Shown: positions 13,801 to 28,800 of the stretch, piece after piece
Layout: every line of letters begins with the position of its first letter
How positions within the stretch are numbered: the stretch's first letter is position 1
Assembly (NCBI GenBank): GCA_022495005.1
Contig: JAGYXB010000653.1
Span: forward strand, 992,001 to 1,056,000
Direction of reading: 5' to 3'
Length of the DNA stretch: 64,000 bases
Source of the DNA: Rhyacophila brunnea
Lineage: Eukaryota > Arthropoda > Insecta > Trichoptera > Rhyacophilidae
The notes under the pieces: generated by a model
Told to the model about the DNA's origin: nothing
Database searches by the model: none
What the model saw: the letters and a program-made list of their open reading frames with translations, nothing else
Translations under genes and position numbers: made by a program

Positions 13801-16800
13801 ATGACGAAAAAACAGATTACTTTTACAGCCCTCTTTGTAAACATGTATTTACGTTAGATTGCAATTTAAAATGTTTTGTTTTATTTCCAACTTCACGTTT
13901 TAGTATGATTGTTACAAAACAGAGGGGTATTCTTTACTTCAGAGAAGAAAGAGTTCGTGCGGTTTCTATATAAAACAAATTCCATGCACTTTTGTTTGAA
14001 AATATGTATATATCTTTGTACCTTGAGGTTGGTGATCACCAAATATATAGCATATAGCTTTTAATTATAGATATACCCTCTTAAGTTGTATCCTTATCGG
14101 GGATATATATTATATTTCACTATTATTGTCAACTTTCGCAATATGTAAGTAGGTATTTTATGTATAATTTGGTTTCCACATATTCAATAAACCTTTTCGG
14201 CGTCATTTTCAAATGTCTCATTTTACTGTATTTTTACATTCTTCATACATCATCATGGCACAAAAAAAATCCTAATAAGTAGGCATATGGATTCCCCGTA
14301 AAGATGTCATTGTGTGTATAATTTGGACATGTGTACCCAAAAATGGGGACATGTGTCATATGTTTAATGGGAGCAATTTTCTATCTATTATGCTGTGAAA
14401 AGGAATTAAATCGAGATTTGCTTTGTATCCAAAGTTATACCTATCCGTTCTATTCCAAACATTGAATTACATTCTATGAATTTATGCGTATACAATTATA
14501 TTCATATCGATTAATCTAATTTGTATGATTTGGCCTATATATTGTTTACCCTTGAACACATTAATTAGCATAATCAAATTTAATATTTTTTGTTTTAACA
14601 ATAAATGCATCAATTGAAAACCAGACGATAATTAGTACAGAATCTTGGAATCCCTATATAGAATTCATTATGGCATATTTAACGTTATTAATATTAATTT
14701 GCTTTCATATTCACTTAGATCCGTTTAATCTTCAGCTTCTGAATTATTCACTATGACTTAAAACCAAATACACATGATTTCGTTACTATATTCTAGATCA
14801 AAGATTCTCGTCCACATTCTGCACTTAAGAATGTAACTTAGGACGAATGATATAGTATACACCATTCTATACAAGATCTGAACAAAATAATAAATATTTT
14901 TTTCTGAAAATATTATAGATAGCTGACAAAAAACTGAATGCAGGTAGAGATCAGGTTTAAGTGCATGCGTCATGCAATATGTATTTTAAATATACATATC
15001 TGACGTTGGACTACATACGTGTTGGTGAAAATAAATCAATAATGATGTACAAATTAGCGTAATTTACAAATGGATTCATGGAGTTCATTTTTCGGTCGAT
15101 TTCGTCTGCATTCACGTATCAAATCGATATCATTGCGAAATTATCTCGTCTTAATGATTTTTTTTAATCTGTTGTCCATTTTTTTTACCGAAAAGAAGAG
15201 TCTAGAACTTTTTTTGTAACTAAGTCTTCCGACCAAAAAAAAATTCGGGAAGTTTAAGAAATTTTATTCAATTTGATTCTGGTATTTTTTTTTATCGAAA
15301 AATCATATTCTTAAAATTCCATTCAATTCTTTTAAATTTTGGTTGCAAACCGCTTCTTTTTTTAGTTACAATTTCTCAAGAATCTCGTTGGTGATTTCTC
15401 GAGAAATGTGAATTATTGTCTCGAGATTCGGGATTGATCTTTTCTGTTTATTTCTCGGGAATTCTCGAACTTCTCAGTCGTCATATTCTCTTATTCTTAC
15501 GCGATATTTTCATTGGCGATTCAGTGTTTACTTGGTGGTGGTAATTTATTTAAATTTATAAATTAATTAGTTTATCACTTGCTATTAATTATCACAAATA
15601 ATTTTTGTTTTACGACAAAATATTTGATTTAGGTATTAAGTTTAAAAAATTAAGTTTGAGTTTATGTTATAATATTGTTGTTGAAGTGCTGAGGATTAAT
15701 ACAAGTGAATAACCAATTCGAATCAATGAATTCTGCTTTATTATTATCTACGTTCTGTAAATCAGGTCTCGTTTTCTTCATTATAATACCATAAATAATT
15801 CATATTTATTTATGTATTTTAACGTTTTTAGTATTAGAAGGACAAGCAACACATTTCTATGAAAATAATATCAACATTGTATACACCGTGTTCTTAGGTG
15901 TTCTTAGGATATACTCCAATATTAGGAATAAAATACTTAGGTAGTTATATTGTTTCATATAAACCTGTTATCTTATACTCGTTTAATCCTCAGCACTTTA
16001 ATTATTATTTTCAATATGGTTGGGGGAAGAATAGGAGATTGTGTAATGCGGAAAAGGGATAGTAACATTTAACATTCCATGTTATGATTGAAAAGAGGGG
16101 TTGTGGATTTTTCATGGGAAAATCGTTCGAAATTTTTAAAATTAAGCTATCAAAGATAGTTAACAATTGATATAATCACGTCAATCTTGTATAAATATTA
16201 TAAGAAATCTATCAAACCACCTCCGATATCAAGGAAGTAGTTTATAATCGTGTGGAATCCACAGTACGTTACATATATAAATCGTCTCGAAGCGGTACAA
16301 AAGCGATTTCGTAAGCACGTTATTTTTAAAGCTTACTATTATTATTTATCTAATTCTATTTCGACCACTGCAACTTTTATGGTACCATCTTTGGAAAGTC
16401 GACGTTCTATATCTGATCAATATTTCCTTTTTAAAATTATCAATGGTTTTGTTGACTCGCCAAACCTACTCGAAAGGGTGGGTTTCCATTGTCCATCAAG
16501 ATTTACGCGAAACCAAACTTTGTACCATATCAGTAGTAGCGGTTCTAATTATGCTCAAAACTCTTTTATTCGGCGCTCTTGTTTAAATTATAATATGTAT
16601 ATCTCCACCATCGATCCTTTTAATAATTCACCTGTTTCATTTAAACATGCTATCTCCAAAATATTATATAAATATATATATAATTATAATATATTTACTT
16701 ATATATATTTATATTTTTTTTATGTTACTTTTTTTGTATATAATTTAATTATTCATTATTCTTCCTCATTTTTCTCATGTAATTTTCTTATCTAATTTCT

Positions 16801-19800
16801 TTATATTTATGTTATTCTTACTCTCTATCCTGTTAGGCTTAACGTATATATATATTATAATAATATTATAATGTATACATGGAAACTTTGCTGGTTACAA
16901 TAACTTTTCATTATTATATTTAAAAATTTTGTAATCAATATGTAACTGTTTGTTTCCTTAATAAATAAAAAAAGCTTCCAGTACCTACTGCATAAGTTTG
17001 GATAAAAACTAACATTATAAATGCTTTCTTATATTAGATAATATACGTCGTTATATATTATACATATAACTCAAATTACTACTCCAAACTATACAACATA
17101 GAAAATATTTAAATCATAATGAGTATTTTGAGATGTATCATTTTTGTCAGACTGGATATTCCAATTTCGAAATATATGTACTAAATACTTGATGACAGAT
17201 TTTCAAAACAAATGAGTGTGATGTTGCTATTGTTATTATGTAAACTATACTTTTGTATAGTAAAGTTAACGATGTATCAGCAAAATGATGTGAACTGTTT
17301 TCAATGCATATAAAATATAATACGTACCAAGTGCCACCCCACACCGCACCTTACTGGGTAGCTACTAAAATAATTAAAACTTTAATAATGTTCGTAAGTA
17401 CGTATGTATTGTTGCCATTTTATTTTTTATGACAGAATACTGTTACATAAATTAATAAACTTTTATTGTAAATATGCGTATATATCACGTTAATATATTT
17501 TTCTGTAGAAATTTCCTACTGTTTGACGTCAACATATTCTACGTAATACAAAAATACAAAAAAAAAAACTGCTTTTTCATTCAAAGGTCAGAAGAGTTCA
17601 TTTTATTGTTCCCATACAGACAGTAGACATGCTAAAATCATTCATAAAAGCCGTGAGCTTTTTTTTTTACTCAAGTACTGAAATTCAGTACCAACTCATT
17701 TGAAAGCGGTTCGTTAATGCGTGGTGCTCTGATTTTTTATAGAATAGAGAAAATATGATATAGTACCGTCAGGTTATACCAGAGACGATGGGAGTAGGTG
17801 TAAAATTATGTAGGGTGGTGTAAAATGTAAAATACTGCATAATATTATTTTACATGAGGCAGCGTTTAATAAACTCGCCTGTAAATCATACTCCCCCTGG
17901 CATCCGAGATTCTCATTATTTCAGATTTCATGCCAGTTTACGATTACGGTGGGAAGATTAAGTTTTTGGAAAGCGGTATTACCGGGCGAATTATTGAAAT
18001 GAGATGCGGGGAATTCCGGGCCGGACGAAATAATCCTCGGTTCCTTTTCATTTATCTTTGTATGGAGGTTTGCATTCATTTACTTCCGGCAACAGCAACA
18101 TAATAATATCAAAATGTGAGGTTTTAAGCATTCAGACATATGGAAAGGTTTTGTGTGATTCGTTATTTCTTTATGCCAAAGAAATAAAGTAACATATTAC
18201 AAGATATTTAGACACTACTTTAACAATATCAATTCCTAACTATATTTAAAACATTTAAAGGCAAACCTTTTTTACAACGTTTTCATTAGCTCCTATTCTT
18301 TTTTGTCCGGTGGTTGTTTGTCCAGTACAAATCTTGCAATCGATTTTTAACTAACTTCCCGACTAGCCAGACATTTGAAACTTTTAGAATATATCAGAAC
18401 ACGATGCCAATGCATTCTTTTAATACTGTTAGTCATCTTTAAGCAGAATTGAATTCATTTTCAATTAAGTCTGATTTGTATGGAAAGTTATTTCAGAAAA
18501 ATTTGTAAAAAGTAAAAGACTATTATTGGTTGCTAAGGAGGTGGTCCTAGCAACTAAATTATTAATATATACGTGCGTTACTATGAAAATCAAAATGAAA
18601 TGTCATAATGACATTTCAGTATTCTATATTTGTTTGTTTTTCATTTACTTCATATCAAGTACAAGTTTGAGCATACTGAGTATAATAATTCAACAGAAAA
18701 TTTAAAAAACGTTGTATATAAAAAGCTTTTGTTATCTTGTAATTATTCATAATAATTTTCCCGACGTTTTGACTACGACTATCATAATATATGACGATAA
18801 ATATTTACTATATATTTAAGAAATTGTGTACTTATTCTTTTTTTTATAATTTTACTGCCACACGCTGTCATATCGCCCCATGTCCTCTAAATGACTTTCC
18901 GTTATTCAGTCACTCTCTCCAATTTTGCAAAAGTCTTCTACTGTCTCTACCAATGCCAGGTCACATTTCAATATCATTTTAGATTCACTCAATGACTCAA
19001 TTCCCTAAAGTAAATTATATAGCTATAATAATAAATTATATCGCTATATGAATATATTAGCATCGTTAACCATGATACTAGTTTAATGTATTGATAGTAT
19101 TATATTAATAATTTCTCAATATATTAACCGATTTGAGCATGAAGCATCTTCGACTTGTACCAAAACTATACAATTCCCATTGTAATGCAAATATTGGAAA
19201 TAAACAGGTAAAAGGACAAACTGCATCAAATATTTTACATACATACCGAACGATCATTAACTGTTATAAATAATACTTACCATATTAACGAAATATCAAA
19301 TGGTTAACGAAGATGGTGGTTGTAAATAAGATTTTATAGCAGCTATTTTTCAATGCACTGACGTATAAAACAATAATTTTGATATGGATACCAATACAAC
19401 CATACTAAAAACTTAAAGTCATGTAATAGAAAAGTACACAAGAGTCCCTTTAGTTATAGTGAAAACATATAATAGGTGCTACGATAATAATACAATCAAA
19501 ATTTCAACGTGTAGTTACCTACATATAAAGCTATGAGTTTCAAAATTCTCCATATTCCTCCATTTGATTTAATTGTAAAAAAAACTTTCAAGCACATGTG
19601 GGAATACAGTATAATATTTTATTTTTACAAAATAATTAGTTACAAAAATTGAAAAGGCAAATAGCAAAATAAAATTCGGTCGATACCTAAAAGTTAAGAT
19701 TAATAAGAAAAATTAGCTTAAAGTTGGTCGAAAAATATAAAAAGGCAACTGATGAATATAATCGACTTTATAATCAATCTTCGGTTTATTATTATTTTGG

Positions 19801-22800
19801 AATGGATGGAAAAGTACTTTAGAAACCAGAAAACTGACTTTGAAACCAATACATAATAGTACGTTTTTAGTGGACAATAAATTGCGTTTCAGTAACACGT
19901 GACTACAAGCAATAATAATCCGTTAGAAAATAATTGATAACGATACCCATCTAATCAAAGTTATATAATTCTTATCGGCTTTTGTAGGCTACAGAAAAAT
20001 ATTAACATCAACGCTGTCAATATTGGAAGCGTTCCAACATCTTGATTAAACGAATATATTTTTGTGGCAAGATGTCGAGTAAATTTAATCTGCTAAGTAT
20101 ACGTATTTCGTTTTCCATTTCCCGGCTATTTTCGTATTTTGTTTTCAGCTCCAGGTAGTTGACGCGAGGTGTGACCACATCGGCCTATTTCGTATATGAC
20201 AAATATTAATATTTGCTTCCATCCCTACATCGGGTTTCAATTCTGTAGAGTTTTACTTTAACCGCCCATGCTTGTTTGTAGATGGCTAATTTTCAACAAT
20301 ATTTGAGAAAGGCAAATGAAACAGGTTAACCCTTTCATAAAAAATGCATAAAAACATGTTTTTGCATAACTTTTCATTAATTTGGTGTGGAGATTATATC
20401 AGCAAGGTGCCGCTACGGGGTTAAGTGTAAATGCTTAAAATTCACGGTTCCGTTTGAATGTATACAAAAGAGCCTACGTCTACAAAGAGAGATACTTACA
20501 TTTAGGTACATACACACAAGCCCTCTGTTTTGGATCAAAAATATTTTTTCGTAAAGAATTTTACTGACTTACTTATATTTGGCTTAACTTTATGGAACGC
20601 AACGTTATAACTTACTGGACTAAGACATAGGTACTGTACTTTACCGATTATCAGAAACTAATGGTGTTTGAGCGCAGGGCATTCAGAAATAATCTAAGTC
20701 TAAACTGTAAAAATGTAGTACTGCAGTGCTGGTTTAACTATTAACTGTACAGTACCTGTTGTTAACTGAACATCATGATTATTATAAATATATGAAGAAT
20801 TGTAAATGGCAAGACACGTTAAAAGAAAAAAAAGACACATCACAGTTGAAAATGGCGTACAGCTGCAGAGGGCGGACGCGTGTCAGCGTGTCCATTTAAG
20901 AGCATACCTCAGTGAAACGGCAAATAATTTTCAACAATAGGTGGGACGAAATTTCGCACTCGTTGCCAAGCGGAGAGGAGTAATCGAGATGTGAGCACGT
21001 CAATTTGTTTTGTAATGGCGTCGGAAGAATATATTCTTAAATCGTGTAAAGATGACTAAAAAACGTTACGCATTTACTCGAAAAAGAAGACATGTCAATG
21101 AATATATTAATATTATTACTAATATAACAATAAACATAACATTAAATGGACGCATGTTGAATTTTTATGACAAATTATGTTTTGTTCTGCACGCGTCTCA
21201 CGATCTTTTTGGACCATGCCTCAGCTGAATAGCCTTGGACGAACTTATCGAATTGATTCGAAATCGTAAGGTGTTGTACAATACAACACTAAAAGAATAT
21301 AAAGACCAATGTTTGAGAAGTGCTGCCTGGGAAAAGATTATGGGAAGAACCCAATGTCTTCTTTTCTTTCCCATAAATTGAGCTAACAGAAGGAGTGTGA
21401 TGACTAACCAACACCATCTGTAAATTGTAGTCATAGTTAAATAAAAACACATACAAACGACTGATAAAGTTTAATGTGAATTATTTATGTTGGATCTTAA
21501 CAGTCTACCTCCACCCTTCGCCACTGGGTCTCAACAGTAGTAAATAATGAGTAACTACCAAAACTGTCGAAAAAACCTTTTTCTATAAAGCTGGAGCCTA
21601 ACTGTATGAAATTAAAGCAAAAATAGATCTCAGATCTACTGATTAAGTTAGCAATAAGTGACTTCACATTACAGTTTCATTCAACTTCACAATACTGCTA
21701 TGGCATTATCAATAATTAAATCCATTTAAGCTGGCTAAAAATAATTCAGGTCATTCTTGAAATAAAATTGATAAAAAATCATGATCTAGTTAAATCTGTG
21801 AAATTCATGTATTTACTTTTTAATTCGTTACACTCTAAAGAGTATTTTGGTTTTCCATTTTAGAGGTATTTGAAAAGCACACCCTACCATTTTAGCGGGT
21901 TTTGAAATTTACCCTCATTTATGAACATATGTATTGACGGTTTTTGGCATTTTTTAAAAAATAATTTTTGGCCATCATATAGGTAACAAAAATATCTATC
22001 TAAATACATATATAACTCAAAATTTTTCAAAAACCGTTTTAGAGGCTTTTGAAACTAGGCGCTTCATATCTGGAATATCGAAAAAATATTTTTTCACAAT
22101 TTTGATATTTCTCGAGAAATCAAGTTAGGTTAAGTTGTCCAAGAAAATTTTATATCTCGGTTGTATTGGCCGAAAGAGCTAAAAAAAACTCTCGGGTTTG
22201 ATTGTGAACGAAATTTTCGATTCGAAATTCCTAGGTTTAAAAAGTGTTTGGTTGACGTCGACAATTCTTGAGAAATCAAAAAAACAGATCTCGTATTCTC
22301 AAGAAAATAAATATTGTTAATTTCGAGGTCCTTTTATTTAAAATTCAAAGTCTTTGCTAATTACTTATGTTCAGGTAGTGAAGTGGTCATTGTAATATTT
22401 TGGTGAACTAATGGTGTAAATCTATTTTTTCAGGTACTCGGGGTGGCATCCACGAGAAGCGCCTGCTGCACAATTTGCTGGATCACTACAATGTGCTGGA
22501 GCGGCCGGTGGTCAACGAGAGCGACCCGCTTCAGCTCTCCTTCGGCCTCACGCTCATGCAGATCATCGATGTGGTCAGTATACCTATACAATTGTACAGT
22601 AATGGGTGGCAAACTGTTTTTCGCGAAGCTTTTCTTTGCCGGTCGCGTAACATTCTAGAAAAATAAAAATCGAATGTGATCTACTTTTTTACAAAATTGC
22701 GCACATTACAAAACTTTTTGTGTATTTATTTCTTTTATTGTGTTATTTGTCTATTCATGGTGGGAATACATTGTATTATTAGTTTAAATAAAACACAAAT

Positions 22801-25800
22801 TTTATTCGTTCGTTCGGGTTCGTCAGCACATTTATACTAAACAAATTTAATAATAGACAAATACATTATTTTAAATTAAGCTATTTAAACCTAGTTGTAA
22901 AACCGTACTACTACTACGTTAATTTTAAGTAATAATCATTATGTATTCTTTTAATAAGTTTTGTCCTATTCCATTTTAATAATTTTGAGTGTATTAAAAT
23001 ATCAACCTGACGCTAATATAAATAATTACAAGATAAAAAGAACTTTTTAAATACAACGTTTTTAAATTCTGTTGAACCATATAAACTTGACTTGACTAGC
23101 TTAAACGATCAAAAAAAATTGTACTTGACATGTCATATTGATTTCCATAGTAACGCTTCTATATATTAATAATTTAGTTGCTCCCCTAGCAACCAATAAT
23201 GGTGTCGAAATAACTTTTCATACAAAACAAAATTAACTGAAAATGAATTCAATTCTACTTAAAGATGGCTAAAAGTATTTAAAAAATGCATTGGCATCGT
23301 GTTCTGATATATTCTAAAAGTTTCAAATGTCTAGCTAGTCGGAAAGTTAGTTAAAAATCTATTGCAAGATTTGTACCGGACAAAGAACCACTGGACAAAT
23401 AATAAGAATACGAGCTAAGAAAAACGTTGTAAAATGCCAAAGATATCTTTGACGTGACATATTTGCAGTGACCAGGTCGGACGGCCTGATGGCCCATCAG
23501 CTGGTTGGACCGGCATAAGCATCTCTTCTGTCGTGTTGGCTTGTACTATAGATTATATATCCGAAATTGCCAAACCAAAAGTGTGAAGGAAAATAATCTG
23601 AAATATAAATTTTATTGTTTTCGTACTAATTTAGAAAAAAATCGTTCTAATTTCATTGTGGAATAACTCAATTGCTCATGCATTTTTGAGATGCTGAAAG
23701 TGATGTTCAAATTTAGGCGTAGAGGAACCGTGGTAAATTACCTCACGTGGGAAAAAAATAAATCTTAGTGATAATGGATAAATATTATATAACTGCACAT
23801 ACATATGTACATAAAATTGCACACAACTTTATTATTGAATAAGTAAAGCTTTAAAAATATGTAGGGGCCATCATTTCTGAATGCAAATCAGTCAAGAAAA
23901 CCGACCCGAGCGTCAGTATTGAGTACTGTTGAACTCAGAAGAAAGTTGACCAAATTCACTGACATGACAAAGTTTCAATTTATTTTAATGTTATAGCAAA
24001 TACAAAACAACATAATCTCTACAAAACCTAAAGTGAAAGTGTTCTCAATGAAATTCTTTAGTTCCATAATAAGATTTTTAATATATTATCGTGTACTGTC
24101 TTCTACCGTTTTATTTCATGGTTTATTTTTCATTAATTTGTATATGTTGAGTTCAGAGTTTAATTGTTGCATATATATACATACTATATAATACTTACAT
24201 ACTGTTCATACGTATGATTGTATTATTTATACCACGCATATCTAACGCATCAATCATGGTATGGATTTAAGAGCATACTTCAGTGAAACGGCAGATAATT
24301 TTCAGCAATAGGTGGGACGTAATCTTGCATGCGTTGCCAGTCGGAGAGCAATAGTCGACTTGTTCGCACGTAAATTTGTTTTGTGATGGCGTCGGCGGAA
24401 TTAATTCTTAAATCGTGTAAAGATGACTAAAAAATGTTACGTATTTACTCGAAAAATAAAACATGTCAATGAATATATTATTATTATTACTTAAATAACA
24501 TTAAATAGACGCATGTTGAATTTTTATGAAAAATTATGTTTTGATCGTCACGCGTCGTTCGCACAATCTGTGCGTTGCGTAGTCACGATCGTTTTAGACC
24601 GTGCCTCAGCTGAAGTATAGCCTTAACAATCGCACTATAAACTCAGAGAAATTAATTCGTGAAAATGTAAAAATCGTATAAATTTAGCTGTAATATAATA
24701 TTATTTCATAAAATTTTGAAGAGGTAGCATTAAGCAGTCATATTTTTATTTCTTTAATCAATTTACGTGAAAATCATTTTTAAATTACCTATGAAGAAAT
24801 CCGTATGATCTCATCGTATCTTTTGATTCGTATTGCATCACTCGCGGCCTGCCGCAAGAATGAAAGAAAGAGAAGACGTGAATCTCCGCGCTTTGCACAG
24901 TAGGATAATAGTTTGACGATGAGTGCCATTTTCACGGCGAAATGGAAATTGAATATATTATACTTGTGATGGTGAAAGCAAGTGACCCTGCAATATCACG
25001 AGTCGCTTAATATTATTTGGCCATGTATTGGCTGTAAAACGTAAACACACACAGTGCGTGGAAAAAGATGAACTTACTAGGACTAGTGACAGGTGACATC
25101 CGTCATTTAAATTATTAGTTCATTAAAATATTTGTAATTTTCCTTATTCTACAGATTTAAAGACAAAAATCTCTCTTCCAACTCAAGAGGTAATATTGTA
25201 AAAAATATATATTTTTAGGTAATACCTACTTATTTAACTCCATTAATAACTCGTTGTCGCCAAATTGTCTTATGAATATCCTATGTTTATGCTCGCAAAT
25301 GCATACCGTACCATGTCCCATTTATGTCACTTCTTCAAGTGTCTGACGTGCGTCCAGCTATATTGTGTGGTGGCAATGATTTGATACTATTACGAGTATC
25401 CATTATCGCCTTTCCTATATATATTACATATTTAAGAGAACAATATTTCCTACGTAATTACGTATTATAAATCCAAAGTCTAATGAACATTGGCTGGAAG
25501 AACTATATCCGAATAAGTCAGTAGGGATACACAAAAAAGATCGAGAAACTTTTCATACATAGATACATAATATATCTGCAGGCACATGTGAGATGAGCAT
25601 ATATATTATGTAAGTACAAAGAGGCTTGCGTGTGGGATGTGTATGAATGAATCATAGAGGTATAAAAGAGTGAATTGATTTTCTAAAAACAAAACTATAT
25701 TTTTTGTTATTATATTTCCGTAAATATGTGTTATACTACGATTATCAGGTGATATCATAAAGCGTGTACGCACCCTTGAAAGATTATCAACCTACATATT

Positions 25801-28800
25801 AGCATAATATGTCATAATTTGTTATTTAATAAATTATTTCAACGAATTTTTGAGGATATCTTTGGAACAATAGACTTCTGAAGTCAACTGAAGTCAGAAC
25901 ATTTATTTATAACTCAAAATTTTCCAGCTTCCAAGACTTACTCTGTGTCAAATTAACAGATTTATGTTTTTTACGAGAATTGGATGTTAACCACTTGCTC
26001 AACCTATTAGGTTCATACTCTGACTTCAAACACAAATTGAAAAACAATATGTTTATTTGCCAGACCCAGGATTCGAACCTGACACCCACGACATCTTAAT
26101 CGAAAATTAACGCAGAAAACCCTTTCGCATTTTTGCTTCACTGGGCTTATAACATACAAATATATAACATACAAAACTGATGATGTATGTAATATGGGAA
26201 AAACTGTAAAATACTTTGAATGAAAACAGGTTAGCAATTACATTTACGTGTATAGGAAAAAGCATAAAAAATAATTGACTAATATAGCATTCACTTGCTT
26301 GAATTCGCGATTACGTTAGTATAATATTTTTTCTTCTTTAATTGTCTTATTTAGTCTCCCTGGCGTCGACAATCACCTTTGAGTACCTACTCATCTCGAT
26401 CTTCCGATCTCCAAAACTGTCCCTTGGCACCTCGCATTTCAGTTAAATTTTGGAAGGGTTTTTAACCGCGGCATTTTCTATCGTCATTTACCTAACCACC
26501 CTACAATCTTGTCCTCCAAAATGAATCGCAGTATCTCGTATTTTTATGACGTAATATGTCCCAGAGATACACAATAATTGTATGGTACCCGATGCTAGTG
26601 AGCAATTCTCTGAATACTTTCGCTCTACTTATTATTACGGAGTGCGGTTCAGGACACTTGACAAAATTGTCTAAGCACTCTTGTCTAAGTACATTATATT
26701 TACTTTAAGAATCCATGTTTCAATCTCATATAGTGAAATAGACCAAGTAGGTATATATTTGGTTTTGTCGTAGATTTAGATTAAGTTTATCATTATAAAT
26801 GGCTGAATTTGTTAGAAACAGGTGAAGCTATTTGAATTCTACTAATAATTTTATAATTCTGTAAATTAGTTTTCTTAATCAATATGAAGCTAATTTTTAT
26901 CACACCATTATCATGGCTATATAAGATACTAATAAAATATAATATTATGTTCCCGATTAATATGATGTCCTGAAGTCCTGCCTAGTTTTTCATTACATTC
27001 CGGTTTAATGTTATGATACTCGTACCAACATCTGATACACACTTATAAAAATTGATAATTTGAGCGGTAAAATTCCATACCTATTTTGTATTTATTAAGT
27101 ATATAATATAGAGAATATTATATGAGTTGCCTAGAGTCATAACTCACGTATTCAAAAATAGAGTTTTGAGATGATCGCAAAACTACCAGAGCAATGCTTT
27201 TTTGTAATTAGAAGAAAAGTTTTGAACTCCTTTGAATATTAATGAGTGAGTGAGTGAGTCAATTTATATATTTTTCTTAAATACTCTAATACAATACTCC
27301 TACGGCTGCAGAAACAGCACATTGTGGGAGATAGAACTCCCTGATTGGATAGGAAAGCTTTGATTACAGAACTCACATTATTAATTGAAAAATGTGAGTT
27401 ATGACACCAACAGTTAACTTTGTCAACGATTTAAGTGAATGCAAAAACGAAGCTGACGAACAACTTTGTTTTGTCCTTATATATAGTATTTATTTATATA
27501 GTTAATATTAAGACGATACCCAATTGGGTCTAAGCCCAAATCGTCTTTGCGAGATTGGACAGTTTTCCGACAGTTGGGACTCAATCCTGCTGTTTATCAA
27601 TCTTTCCAATATCTTCCCGAAGACGAATTAGACCGAACAATAAACAGAACATTAAATGAACGCATGTTGGATTTATATGACAAATTATATTTCAGTCGGC
27701 ATGAGTCATTTGCACCCGCGACCCGCAATCTGTGCATCGCCTAGCCACGATCTTTTTAGACCATGCCTAAACTAAGATATAGCCTTAAGTCCAAAAGGCT
27801 GATTGCACTTTTAAAATAATATCAAAGTTTTGAGATAGTATTATATATACATTGCCCAAAAAACTCAATAAATATAAAACAATATTATTTTGTTCCAGTT
27901 TGTAAAAACAATTATTACGGTGAGCCTGACTATATAAATGTAGTATAAACTCGTAGTATCTAAATACATACTACTAAAGTGACAAGAACTGCGTCGAATA
28001 TAAAATCATTGATAGGTACCGCATCTATATAGTTGAAGAACCCGGTGTATTGTATTATGTTGAATATAATGATGTATACATTTCATTTGAGGCACGGTTT
28101 CTTCGAATAATTCAATCATTAAAATGGGAAGAAAAAACAATATTTCTCAAACTTTATACGTAACATAATACATATAACGTCAAACAGACGAGAGTATCAC
28201 GGCATCAAGAGATACTCCCCTGTCGATACTTTCAATATCGTAAATACAGCTTATACGTATTTTCCGCTAGCTCCAAGAAAATGGCACATATTGTTTGTGT
28301 ATGCTGCATTTGAAGTAGCCTAAGCGAGCTCGGGAAAATGTGGTTTGGAGCCTTGCCAACTTTGCTCTGTATGGAAACTATTGCGATGTACTGGCAACAC
28401 CACGTACCTATAGGCTTATACGTTATACGCCAGAACACAAAGAGCTTATGCAGACAGAGTTCATAAATAGAACAGAATACAAAACTCGATATTTTGATTT
28501 GTACTTTAAAACTATTTGTAGGTATATAATAGTGGAGTTAGAAAAATTATTCCACTTGTAACAGAACTATTCTTATGTCATTAATAAAGAGTGGAAATTC
28601 ATTTCACTTTACACATTACCTAGATAATATATTTAATTAAACAATAACTTGACTACGAATTTGTAATGAGGTAGGTACCTACTTATTAATTTATCATTTT
28701 AGTATGTTCTTGGAATCTAAACCTGATTTAGTGAATGAAAAAAACATAATAACAATTGTCAATATTTTCACGTTTACTGATATTAAAGTCATTTTAATTA

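Larger units (their letters stand above)
1825..22433 (+). other. nAChRalpha6: Intron 1 (about 20.6 kb) with mobile-element debris
   Basis: This spans from the GTAAGA donor after the signal-peptide exon to the TTTTTTCAG acceptor of exon 2. It contains the foldback elements at 4324-5209 and 5794-6465, members of several MITE families, a non-LTR retrotransposon 3' fragment (16241-16795), tRNA-like SINE heads, and less AT-rich patches (8400-8590, 17880-18110). Stretches not listed separately are AT-rich with no recognisable gene. Confidence 0.75.

Noticed and set aside
13683..13973. 96-codon + frame
   Set aside because: No recognisable domain, signal or neighbour context; within chance expectation.
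22430..22658. Three other frames over exon 2
   Set aside because: Shadows of the receptor exon, which is fixed by homology and splice phase.
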